The notes under the pieces: model-generated
What the model saw: the letters and a program-made list of their open reading frames with translations, nothing else
Told to the model about the DNA's origin: nothing
Databases searched by the model: none
From: Takakia lepidozioides
Lineage: Eukaryota; Streptophyta; Takakiopsida; Takakiales; Takakiaceae
Length of the DNA stretch: 64,000 bases
NCBI GenBank assembly: GCA_030704615.1
Contig: CM060731.1
Location: forward strand, 72,828,756 to 72,892,755
Reading direction: 5' to 3'
Position numbers and translations under genes: made by a program
Part shown: piece after piece, positions 35,078-45,604 of the stretch
Layout of the letters: each line of letters opens with the position of its first letter
Numbering within the stretch: position 1 is the first letter of the stretch

Positions 35078-36425
35078 ATGACTACCAGAATAAGGGGTTG
35101 TGTGAGCTTAGGCAATGGGGTGGAGGCAGCGTGCTCCGGCGCTCTCTTGCGGTCGCACAGAGAGCCCATACCCAAGGATGTGTTTTTGCTGTGCTGTGAG
35201 CGGGCGGCTCACGTGGTCCAGCAGATTGACGGTGAGGTCTGTGGAGCAAGAATGGGCATCCACCTGGGCGATGTCATTGGCGACACCTTTACAAGTGATG
35301 GAGATGACTCCGCTGCAGCCTCTCCAGGGCAACCGAAGAAAGGTATAAACCTGTTACTCTTCACCTATTTTGTGTGTATCTTTCAACTGTGTGCGTCGGA
35401 ACGATCCATTCTTAAAATTGTGTCGTTTGTCCATTACAGTCAAAACTACTACCAAGTTGATCGAAGAAGTTGACTTTATATATACAATGACGTTGAGGAA
35501 CGTGGGTGGAATCGACACCCTTGCTCGCCTTGGATGAGGTCCTATAGTATACATCGAATCTTGTATTTCTTCTCTCGACAGTTATCGCATGAGAGGAAGA
35601 GATTGTACTCATAAGACGTTGTTTGCCGTAGCCTTGTGGCCATTGAGAGGAAGAGAGAGAGAAATTGACATGTCTAGTTACCAGAGGCACATGTTGTAGT
35701 CCCTCTGAAGCAGTGCAGAGCTTCAATTGTTAGACACATTGAAGGATGGTAAGGGGAGATAGATGTAGTGGTTGACCGTTCCCTGTAAATGCGACAGTGG
35801 CTGGAAAGGGTCCCAGAGCCAGAGTTTGTACCCGAGAACTCAGTGTTGATTCTGACACTGCGACTTTAGCCCCAAATCTGGCACATAATTGGCCTCTGAT
35901 ACTGCTAGTCTGGAGTTGAGTTTCAGAGTTGAGTTTGACATTGGGTTGGGGCAGTCAGAAGGTGGTTAAGTATCCATAATTCTTGCAGTTCTTGCTTCCA
36001 GGTCAAGCAATGAGCAAAAAACTGCTGTGGCAGGAGTTCTTCTCAGATCCTTCACAGTGGTGGGACAACCGGTTTGATAAGGTGAGGTTATTTTCACTCC
36101 TGATGTGAAGTCAAGGAGGGTTTGTTACTGAAGCTGGAATTGGGATGTATGAAGGTCATTCCCTGTAAATTGAAAAATGCTTGGAGCTTTGAGGTTCTAG
36201 CGTGGTCTGTGCAAGGCCGCAGTTAAAGGTTTGGCTGCTCACTGGTGGTTTTCACAGAAAAGTCAAAGATCTCCAGACTTCAGACATAAGCGCACAAACA
36301 AAGTCCTTTGGATTGAGGGCTGGTCAAACCCACATTGGGTTAAAACAAAGCTATCTGCCATAATACAAGGTCCAGCACAATCTGATGCCAGTGAACAACA
36401 TGGAGCTCCAGTCGGAGACAGGTAA
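35078..36425 (+). CDS. OSB-like organellar single-stranded DNA-binding protein
   Basis: Plus-strand exons: about 35078-35342, one starting at 35440, 36002-36081 and 36258-36425. The last two join in phase to give the plant-specific PDF motif: WQEFFSDPSQWWDNRFDK, then KSQRSPDFRHK, then KVLWIEGWSNPHWVKTKL. The upstream part (MGIHLGDVIGDTFTSDG, then KTTTKLIEEVDFIYT) resembles the end of an OB-fold domain. OSB proteins bind ssDNA in mitochondria or plastids and restrain illegitimate recombination. The start at 35078 (MTTRIRGCVS) is short of a transit peptide and upstream exons are possible. The exact end of the second exon is unresolved. The terminal ACAG|GTAATG could also be a donor, so the stop at 36423 is provisional. 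Confidence 0.65.
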
Positions 36426-36591
36426 TGTTTGATAGTGAGTTTGGGGTTTCAACTCAAACACATACAATCAGTACAGATTTTTGTGTCATTGTACGTGAGT
36501 TTAGTGTTAATGTTTTGTAACTAAGAGTTTTTAGTTATTCAGGATTGCAGGGTTGAATCTGGCTCCATCATTTGAGTCAAGCTCCTCCACC

Positions 36592-38361
36592 ATGACTATG
36601 GATTCTGAAAGAGGAGCAAGTGAGGTCAGCAAGTACTTGTCTGGAACTCTTGGGGACGTGAAGACACTATGTAAGCAAGGACAACTCAAAGAGGCCCTAC
36701 ACATTTTGGACCAAAGAGGCATTTCATTGGACTCCAATACTTACGTCTTCCTCTTGCAGGAGTGCATCAAAACTAAAGACCTGGAAATGGGAAAGCAGGT
36801 GCACTCCCACATTATCCAAAGTGGATTCAAGCCAAACATATTTTTATTCAATATCCTTCTTAACATGTATAACAAGGGTGGGAGAGTGGTAGAGGCCCGC
36901 CAAGTGTTTGACAAAATGCCTGAACAAGATTTGTTCACATGGAATATAATGATAGCAGCATATGCCAAGCATGGGTGTGGTAGGGAGGCTTTTGAGATCT
37001 ATGAGCAGATGATACATGAAGGGCAGATGCCAAACAGGGTAACGTTCACAAGTGTTCTCAATGCATGTGCAAGCCTAGGAGCCCTGGAAAAAGGCAAAGA
37101 GGTCCATGCTAACATTATTAAAGCCGGAATTGCACCAGATATCATTCTGGGGACTGCCCTTAGCGATATGTATGCCAAATGTGGGAGCGTAAAGGATGCA
37201 CGTCAGGTGTTCGACAGAATGGCTAAACGTGATTTGGTCTCCTGGAATGCCATGATTGCAGGATATGCTCAGAATGGATGTGGAAAGGGGGCTTTCGAGA
37301 TCTACGAGCAAATGATAGTCGAAGGGGTCACTCCCAACAAGGTGACATTCATTTGCATCCTGGATGCATGTGGCAGCCTATCAGCCCTGGAAAAGGGCAA
37401 AGAGGTTCATGCTGACATCATCAAATCTGGAATTGAACCAGATATCATCCTGGAGACTGCACTTATTGAAATGTATGCCGAATGCCGAAGTATGAAGGAT
37501 GCACATCAAGTGTTTGAAAAGATGACTCGACAAGATGTGGTCTCATGGAGTGCAATGATAGCAGGATATGCTCAGCATGGATGTGGTAGGGAGGCTTTGG
37601 AGGTGTATGAGCAAATGCAACGGGAAGAGGTGACACCTGATAGGATCACATTCATTTGTGTTCTCAATGCATGTGCCAGCCTGGCAGCCCTTGAAAAGGG
37701 CAAAGAGGTTCATACTGAGATTACCAAGGCTGGAATTGCGCCAGATATCATTCTCGAGACTGCACTTACTAACATGTATGCCAAATGTGGGTGTGTAAAA
37801 GATGCACGTCAAGTGTTTAACAGTATGCCTCAACGAAGTGTGGTCTCATGGAATGCAATGATTGCAGGTTATGCTCAACATGGGTTTGGTAGGGAGGCTG
37901 TTGAACTATTTGAGCAAATGCAACAGGAAGGCTTGAAGCCAGACAGTATCACATATATATGTCTTCTCTCAGGATGCACTCGTGCCGGCCTAGTGGATGA
38001 AGGCCGTCACTACTTCAATTCCATGAGTCGGGATCATGGCCTCACTCCTACAGTGGAGCATTGTAGCTGCATGGTGGACCTTCTTGGGCGTGTAGGGCAT
38101 TTTAATGAGGCAGAGGAGTTCATCAACAAAATGCCAACCCAACCAGGTGTGGAGGTGTGGGGGGCCTTGCTTGGTGCCTGCAGAATTCATGGCAATGTGG
38201 AGCTAGCAGAACGTGCAGCAGAATGTGTTCTCAAGTTGGATCCAGAGGACATTGGAACTTATGTGCTTCTATCCAACATTTATGCTGCAGCAGGCAGGTG
38301 GGACGATCAAGGAAAGGTGAGAAAAGTGATGGTGGGCAGAGGGTGCATACATTCATCATAG
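36592..38361 (+). CDS. PLS-class pentatricopeptide repeat protein with truncated C-terminus
   Basis: An intronless frame of 589 residues from the ATG at 36592 (MTMDSERGAS). An upstream TTG extends the frame but not the gene. About 14 PPR motifs form P-L-S triplets: ALEKGKEVHANIIKAGI (L), DMYAKCGSVKDARQVFD (S) and WNAMIAGYAQNGCGKGA (P), recurring with a period of about 101 residues. The E domain follows (WGALLGACRIHGNVELAERA, then YVLLSNIYAAAGRWDD). PPR proteins bind organellar RNA, and DYW members edit C to U. Here the frame ends abruptly at VMVGRGCIHSS, where KKEPG...VHTFI would be expected. A deletion and frameshift put the E+/DYW region out of frame. It may still act as an E-type PPR, or be an early pseudogene. 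Confidence 0.85.
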   Translation: MTMDSERGASEVSKYLSGTLGDVKTLCKQGQLKEALHILDQRGISLDSNTYVFLLQECIKTKDLEMGKQVHSHIIQSGFKPNIFLFNILLNMYNKGGRVVEARQVFDKMPEQDLFTWNIMIAAYAKHGCGREAFEIYEQMIHEGQMPNRVTFTSVLNACASLGALEKGKEVHANIIKAGIAPDIILGTALSDMYAKCGSVKDARQVFDRMAKRDLVSWNAMIAGYAQNGCGKGAFEIYEQMIVEGVTPNKVTFICILDACGSLSALEKGKEVHADIIKSGIEPDIILETALIEMYAECRSMKDAHQVFEKMTRQDVVSWSAMIAGYAQHGCGREALEVYEQMQREEVTPDRITFICVLNACASLAALEKGKEVHTEITKAGIAPDIILETALTNMYAKCGCVKDARQVFNSMPQRSVVSWNAMIAGYAQHGFGREAVELFEQMQQEGLKPDSITYICLLSGCTRAGLVDEGRHYFNSMSRDHGLTPTVEHCSCMVDLLGRVGHFNEAEEFINKMPTQPGVEVWGALLGACRIHGNVELAERAAECVLKLDPEDIGTYVLLSNIYAAAGRWDDQGKVRKVMVGRGCIHSS

Positions 38362-38671
38362 AAGATGAATTGCATCCCAGTTTAGAGAAATCCATGCTGA
38401 GCTGAAGTGATGTGTTGGCAGATGAAGGAGGTCAGGTACATTCCAGGCGTGCACTTTCTATTGCATGATATGAAGGATGAAAAGCAGTTTTGTGTGTCCA
38501 GTCACCACAGTGAGAGACAGGCCATTGCTTTAGGCTCATCAGCATGCCCTCAAGATACCTATTCAGGGCCACAAAGTTCATCTCAAAGATTGCTGGACGC
38601 TCAGCTGTGGCGATCGCAACCCGTTTTACTACTGCCAAAACGGGATTCGGTCTTGTGGGAATCTCTGGTGA
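38362..38671 (+). pseudogene. Decayed E+/DYW deaminase domain of the PPR gene
   Basis: Downstream of the PPR stop, DYW pieces survive in shifting frames: VHTFIIEDELHPSLEK, then IPGVHFLLHDMKDE, then HHSERQAIALGS (the HxE zinc/catalytic motif), ATKFISKIAGR and finally SCGNLW followed by TGA at 38669-38671, equivalent to the usual CSCGDYW end. The CGDCH zinc ligands are missing. At least two frameshifts separate it from the PPR frame. Confidence 0.8.
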
Positions 38672-38704
38672 AACATGCGACATGTGTGGTTAGGTGACAC
38701 AATG

Positions 38705-38835
38705 AAGAACATAAAACAATATCCAGACCTAAAGATGCTAAACAAGCTTGTGCATGACAAGGCTGCCGCCTAATAAGGGTAAGGGAATCATGCTCACTTT
38801 CATTTCAAGGTTTGGAGGAGCCCTTCCATCCACAC
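38705..38835. repeat. Dispersed repeat segment shared with 62.97-63.12 kb
   Basis: AAGATGCTAAACAAGCTTGTG and the following 90 bp (TTCAAGGTTTGGAG, CACACCAGAATC) match 62986-63120 in the same orientation at roughly 75 percent by eye. Both copies lie just beyond a DYW remnant, but in opposite orientation relative to it. Function unknown. Confidence 0.5.
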
Positions 38836-39118
38836 CAGAATCTGAATCACACTTTGATATGTCTCCACCATTTCTAGACTGTTCTTGACCGAATGTAACC
38901 AGGGATTTTGTCTTCATTGAGGCGCGTACACATGTGAACCAGCAGAAGGAGCTGTATATCGAGGGACTTGACACGACACAATGGCAGGATATTCAGTACA
39001 GTCTAGGTCTGGGTGGAAGATAGAGCTCTAAGGCACCAGGAAGAGTGATCTCATTTTCTGGATCGGTACTCCAGTTCAAGGGATAGAGCCAGCATCTGGA
39101 AGCAAACTTGGATCTCCG

Positions 39119-41136
39119 ATGAACTTGAGAGGGATAGTGGAAAATATGGAAACATATGCATCAGGCCTGCAAGGAAGCGTTCGGTGGGCTCAACAACAAC
39201 TTGGGCTACCTCTATCGATAGGCGTCCTTGTTACCATTGCAGTGTACGGTTATCTCTTCCTAAGAAAACACACTCGCATGCCTCCAGGGCCACGCCCATG
39301 GCCTGTCTTGGGAAACTTACCCGTGTTGGGTGATCTTCCGCACCAGGCATTGGCACACCTGGCTAAGAAATATGGGCCTCTGATGTACCTGCGCCTTGGA
39401 TCATCCGACACTGTTGTAGCGTCGACTCCAGAAATGGCAAAACAGTTTCTCAGGACTCATGATCAAGCGTTTGCCTATATCGTCCAAAGACTTTGGCTTC
39501 ATATATATTTTCCTTAAACCACCAAGACATTGGGTTTCCTTCAGGTTCTTATTGGCGTCATTTACACAAGATCTGCCTGGTTGAGCTCTTCTCTCAGAAA
39601 TGTCTAGACTCGTTTCGATCTGCAAGGACGGAGGAGATAACTGCCACATTGAAGGCCATCCTTGAGAAGTCACGGAAGGAAAAGGTGGTAGACCTCAACC
39701 TCAAGTTGTCGTCGTTGGCTACTAACAACATTACTCGCATGCTGATCAACAAAAGGTGATGTATGAGCTAAGCCGTTTGATTTTCTGTTGAATGGAGAAA
39801 ATGAGGACGTCTATAGTTCTTTGAACATTGTACATATTTTCACATCCATGGAAAACCTGGTACTTCCTATAAGCTTATCATGGACTTGCAACAGTTTAGG
39901 CAACGTGAATAAGATCATATCCTTCAGGACTGTCATCGACGCTTACTATTGAATTGCCATTTTCACCTATCTCAGGTTCTGCGGAATTGATGTGGAAAGC
40001 CAGTCTAAAGAAGCGCAGCAGTTTAACGGACTTGTTGACAAACTATCGCATTTTCTTGGGTCGTTCATTGTTGGTGACTACGTCCCGTATTTATCGTGGG
40101 TGTCGAAGCTGCAAGGTATCGAGGGGAGTATGAGGGAGACGCAGGTCGCACTGCACAGTCTTTTTCGGCAGTGGATTGACGAGCACAGAAAGGCTGCATC
40201 AGTGGAAAAAGGGAATAGGGATACACCAAAAGACTTTGTCGATGTGTTGCTCACCATGCCTACAGAAGATGGAACTGGTCATCTCTCCGATGAAACCATA
40301 CAATCTGTGATCCTGGTAAGTTTTATTTTGAACTTAAGTAATCCACTAACCACTTTATGGTCACTTGAGCTATCATCATCGACAGCTCGTCCGGAATAAG
40401 TTGTATGTTGTATTGAAGTTCTAGCTATGTTAAATGCAAGATTCCCAAAAATTCTGGCTTCAGGTAGAGAGCTAGCTTTGAGGTCAAAAAATCTTATGTT
40501 CACGTGTTGCAGGACATGTTGACTGCTGGAGCAGACACATTGGTCACAACAGAATGGGTAATGGCCGAGCTTTTTCGCAACCCTCATATTATGAGACGCG
40601 TACAAGCTGAACTAGATGCTGTGGTTGGAACAACTCGGCTTGTCCAGGAATCAGACCTCCCAAATCTCGAGTACCTACAAGCTGTAATAAAAGAGAACTA
40701 CCGCCTTCACCCCTCCAGTCCATTCCTGATTCCCCACGAGTCTCGTGAGACATGCGAAGTTGCTGGTTATATTCTGCCAGCCAAAACCCGTCTGATTGTC
40801 AATCAATGGGCAATAGGCTGGGATCCTTCTAGCTGGGAAAGACCTCTTGAGTTTGATCCAGAAAGATTCATGGAGCATCCTGAGATTGATGTGAAAGGCC
40901 AGCACTTCCATCTTTTGGTTTTTGGAACCGGGAGAAGGGGATGCCCGGGAATACCGCTGGCAGTTGTCATGGTTGAGTTAATGCTTGCTCGCCTTCTTCA
41001 GAGCTTTGACTGGGGGTCTTCCAAATGGGCAGGACCCCACCACTTTGGACATGTCAGAGGAATTCGGACTATCACTTCCCAGAGCAAAACCATTGCATGT
41101 TGTGGCACACCAAAGGTTGCCTGCCCATTTGTATGA
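39119..41136 (+). CDS. A-type cytochrome P450 with one apparent 2-nt frameshift
   Basis: Exons 39119-39755, 39976-40315 and 40513-41136. Removing one duplicated AT at 39477-39480 gives a continuous frame of about 531 residues, normal for a microsomal P450. It has an N-terminal anchor (VTIAVYGYLFL), the proline hinge PPGPRPWPVLGNLP, I-helix AGADTLVTTEW (one residue shorter than the usual AGTDTSS.TTEW), K-helix ENYR (ExxR), PERF, and the haem loop FGTGRRGCPG with the cysteine ligand. The paralogous fragment at 43.4 kb lacks the extra AT, which supports an insertion here. It belongs to the plant CYP71-clan type. The substrate is unknown. It may be a young pseudogene, or the insertion may be an assembly error. 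Confidence 0.85.
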
Positions 41137-42530
41137 GTGAAGGTTTACAAGTTGTTGCCAGAGAAACCTGCAGGATGGCTTGCATTTAGTTCGACATACT
41201 CAACCCCATGATTCTGGCTGTACTTCTGCAGCAGATTTTTTACAGATATTTCCGAGACATTTTCCTAGAGAGTCCCTGTAGAACTTGCAAACTTAAACTT
41301 CGGTCTGCAACTTCTCTTTTTCACAGGAGTAAATTGTGCGCATGGGTTCGCACCCGTGTTTATCCTCTCCCCCCCACTTGTACGGAAACTGTAGAGGAAG
41401 AGGAATCATGTTGAGAATCTGGTTTCACAACCTTCATTAGTATCATGTAAACTTGTGATTCCTTCTGTAGATCTGTAGTTATGAGGGCTGTGAATTTGTG
41501 ATTTTTTCCTTACCTCACCCTCTCTAATTGTTAAAATGTTAACTCTCTCTTTAACAGTTGCTTTTTCTTTGCTCCCTGGGGTTAAGTTCTAATTTTCAGG
41601 GTTGACTGTAACACCACAATCAACCATGGTATCCTGAGCCACTTTACACTGTACCTCATCAAAAGCAATACCAGACTTTGTCAACAGCTCAGACAGAGAA
41701 AACAGTACCATGTGGGTTTGTATCCTGTTATAACTGCCCTTTTGCTGCCTCTTAGACTGGGCTTCTTTCTGTTTCCTTGCACGCTGCTACCTAAACGTAA
41801 CACCCCAGTGTGACCTAACAGCTATGATAGTTGGATTCTTTCCATGGCTTGCCACTTGAGTGAGACACAACAAACAGCAAGTTGGGCATGCTAAATCGGC
41901 TGTTGATGTGTTAACATGGCTTCCGATTTTGTTCTATATTGAATTGACAAGCTTAGGTTCAAATAGAATCCTCGATCAGAGATTTCTCGGACTACCTTAG
42001 TTTTGGATATTGATGCCGTTGTGCGCATGAGGTTCTCCTTTGTACCAGCGGACTGGTCGAAATAGTTACATATCAAACATACTGGAATCTCATTAGTCTC
42101 AGTGGTATGGGGTTAACTTCGATCTACACAGGTTGGGGATTTTGATTTTTGTATTAGCGACATTAACCAAGCATATCTGTCTTTTGTAAATAGATCAGAC
42201 TAAAGTGCTTGGATCGTTTTGGCGAACGTTGTAAATATCAACCCAGTTTAAGGAAAGCTTTAAGGCTGTGTGCCACCCACGTGATTCTGGGCTCGCCTCG
42301 GAGTGCTACCTCGTTTGGGTGGTATTCTATTCTCCCCCTTGCAGCCTTGTGATTTGTGAGCGGCCCGTCGCTCCTATGTGATATTCCCTTTCTTACAAAC
42401 AAGAAAAAAAGAAAAAAGATATGGGCCCGAAGACAAGCAAGTAGTTGGTGGTGCAGGGGTGGCAGCGGCAACAAGTCACGAGGGACATCTTAATGTCCGC
42501 GCGTCCTTTTGCTTGGAAAGTTGAGTCAAT
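41137..42530. other. 3' flank of P450, no gene recognised
   Basis: Presumably the 3' UTR and spacer. No protein-like frame. Confidence 0.45.
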
Positions 42531-42559
42531 TCGACGTGTGTTGAAACTTGAAACGTTGG

Positions 42560-42632
42560 TTCGAATGTTGAATGTCGAGCAACGTTGGAATGTCTCGAAT
42601 GTTGAATGAGTGTCGAGCAACGTTGCAATGCT
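42560..42632. repeat. Tandem GTTGAATG/CGAGCAACGTTG repeat
   Basis: TCGAATGTTGAATG followed by TCGAGCAACGTTGGAATG occurs at about 42561-42592 and again at about 42596-42631 with a 2-base insertion. Further GTTGAATGTTGAA runs occur at 42816-42830. It lies upstream of the P450 fragment. Confidence 0.6.
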
Positions 42633-42882
42633 CGTGAAGCCCTTCAGCTTTGCTGGTCAGGCGGGAGGTGACATGATTTCCTGTACATTCCAATTTCTTT
42701 TCTTTTCGGGAAGCTTATCTTTTAATCTCAGCCGTCGATTATCCATAGAGCCATCTAGATCAGCCGTCTACAGCGGACGGGGAGTTCGAGTCATAGGGCT
42801 GGGGCTACTAGAGAATGTTGAATGTTGAAGAGACGTTGAAATGTTGGTGTGTTGCTTCGAATGGCGGGGTCGGCGTATGCAA

Positions 42883-43435
42883 TATGTGAGGCGGTAGAAG
42901 GAGCTATATATCGAGGGACTTAATTGACACGATACAATGGCAGGGTATTCAATAGAGGTCTGGGTGGAAGGTAGAGCTCTAAGGCGCCAGGAAGAGTGTT
43001 CTCATAATCGGTACTCCAGTTCAAGGGATAGAGCCAGCATCTGGAAGCAAACTTGGATATCCGATGATCTTGAGAGGGACAGTAGAAAATATGGAAACGT
43101 CAGGCCTCCAAGGACTCGGTCGGTGGGCTCAACAACAACTTGGGCTACCTCTATCGATAGGAATCCTGTCGCCGTTGCAGTTTACGGTTATCTCTTCCTA
43201 AGAAATTCCACTCGCTTGCCTCCAGGGCCACGCCCATGGCCTGTCTTTGGCAACCTACCCGTGTTGCGTGATCTTTCGCACCAGGCATTTCCACGTCTGG
43301 CTAAGAAATATGGGCCTCTGATGTACCTGCGCCTTGGATCATCCGATACTGTTGTACATAGCGTCGAATCCAGAGATGATTAAACAGTTTTTCAGGATTC
43401 AATATGAAGCGTTTGCCTATCGTCCAAAGACACAG
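42883..43435 (+). pseudogene. Truncated tandem copy of the P450 gene
   Basis: About 550 bp repeats 38935-39482, including 5' flanking sequence (GAAGGAGCTATATATCGAGG), start region and the first third of the coding sequence (PPGPRPWPVFGNLPVL, HQAFPRLAKKYGPLMYLRL). It has a 1-nt loss near the anchor, a small insertion after DTVV and a point stop, and homology ends at CGTCCAAAGACAC. A continuous frame remains from 42937 to 43383 but lacks the haem-binding half. Clearly non-functional as an enzyme. Confidence 0.88.
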
Positions 43436-45529
43436 GGAAGATAGGAACGATTGCCGGTAATATAATGGTAAATCTCCGGACCTAACAATGTTTGAGGCAG
43501 CTGGGGATGCACAGCAGACGGCTCAAGATTTCTGACTCTGACAAAATAGATGCATGACTCTTGGAGAAGGAAACCCATCTGCCAGCTGCTTTCTTCGATT
43601 TTGAAGAAAACGGTAGGACTGGGAGCTGGATCCCGTTTGCCCTTGACTATTTTGAGAGTTCTAAGTGAGTTCTAAGTGTATAATTAATGTGGAGCATAAG
43701 ACTTCAAGCACGTATTGCTGTCCTAAAAATCGAGTAGAAAATCCCGTTGCCCCCAGTTGCATCGACAGGTAGCTGCACCAGTGTCAATAATCTGCTGAAG
43801 TTTGTGACAGGTTATTAAAGTTGTATGTAATTGATATAAGCAAGCTTCATTGATTACGAGAAAGTCCAGACAGCTATCTCTACCCACTCACCGATACGGC
43901 CCAGCTCAGGTTTGGTTCAATCAGCTAACCAGGCCTGCAATTTGCCCTTGCCATCAAGACCAGCAGACCAAATGGAGAAAACAACAAGAGAAAATTTGAC
44001 GAGTTTCCATGGGTGTTCTGACCAGCCAGTTGGAATTGAAATGCTCCCTTAAACTTACAGACTCTAATCATTCCAAGGCTGGATATGCTCCACAGGAAAA
44101 ACTTAAGTGAACCGAACGGCTCTGTACTGTATAATTCACGTATAACTGCTGATTCGCTCGCACAAGCTCCCTGTTTCTTCATCATGTTCAAAAAGTAGCA
44201 TTGTTTCAGACCTATATATTGCTCATGATCAATGCAAAGGATGTCAAGTGGCAATTGGAGCTGCAAAGCAAGCAGCCATTAGCACCTTCATTAGATATAT
44301 AGCACAGAATCAGCAAAGACTATGCAGTAGAGGTGAGGTCGCACCTACAATCCTCCATGCTTAGTTAGTCAAAATGTAGACATAAAATTATCACCTCATT
44401 CGGATTTCCAAGATGCCCAATCCGTTCGAAACACTTTCTCCGCAACTTTGCTTATAACGCCAACTCCAAGGAACTTCTTAATCCACGCAAGCTTCACAAC
44501 GTCTGCGCCGGGTCTGCTATCGTGACAAGGTGCGCCTCATCACGGCCAGCACAAGTTCTCGTCAATCAAGCTGCCGCTAGAATAAAATAATTGGGATACC
44601 TTCTATTTCGAAAAAGTAATTCCCGGCTATATTTCACAGCCGTTGGATAGATTCAGTAAGCATTTTTAGTCGTTCGATCGAAAGATCCAATCCTCACAGT
44701 TAACCTGCCAGAATCAGCCACTGGATTAGGTGTAATAATAAGGTGGCATATAGCGATGGATCAGCTAGAGAGGCACCGGATTAGGTGAGGAAAGAGGGTG
44801 GCAAATAGTGAAAAGGTCTGGTCAGTTTCAAGGCAGCCATAGCCAGAGGTTTCAAGGTGCTGTAGATCTTTGTTGTGTTGCTTATTTCTTGGAATCATTG
44901 TCAGTCTCTTGAGATCACTTTGGAAACTCTCGACCATGTCCAGAACTTCGAAAAGATGAGAAGAAATATTTCCAATCCACAATCTTGTCTGTCATTGTAA
45001 GTTTTAATCGAGGGATCCTGGTCAATTGCTGGTTTCTCCTGCGTGAATAAAATTCCAGGCATGCTCTGGCAGCAAGCTTCAGGGAGACTTAGATTCGAGT
45101 GTTTTACGTTGATTTTCGGTTCAGAACTGTGTGTCTGTTCAAGTCTTTGATTCCACGTAGTGTATCAAATAACAACTGGTTATAGCGCCTTGGGGACTTC
45201 CTGCTCGAATTTGTAAGAAACTCACTTCTCGAATTTGCATTGTACATTTAAGATTCATGCAAACCAAGTCTCAGGTTTCTCCATCGGAAGATAATCATCC
45301 TGTCTTTCGGTTGACAGTTCGGCTCTCTGTGATTGCAACCTCACCGCAAGCCAGCTCCTGAATCTTGTTGTGGAAACTGAATAGAAATAACATCTGTGAT
45401 TACGTCCGAAGATTGGGAAACTGTCTTCATGGGATCTTCCTTCCTGCGGAAATTCTATCCAACAGCAGGTGGAGGTACAAGTATGTTAGGTGGATCATAA
45501 GCGTGTTTTGGATAATAAACTTACTCGGC
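43436..45529. other. No gene recognised
   Basis: Spacer upstream of the signal peptide peptidase gene. A weak direct repeat (TTAGGTG...GGTGGCA.ATAG) occurs at about 44727 and 44780. The promoter of the next gene must be in the right part, but no element can be named. Confidence 0.45.
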
Positions 45530-45604
45530 ATGAGCACTCACTTCATCGAAACGCAAGCCTCCTCTCTCCTGAAGCAAGGACCGTCAAGAAGTCTCATGCC
45601 AAGA

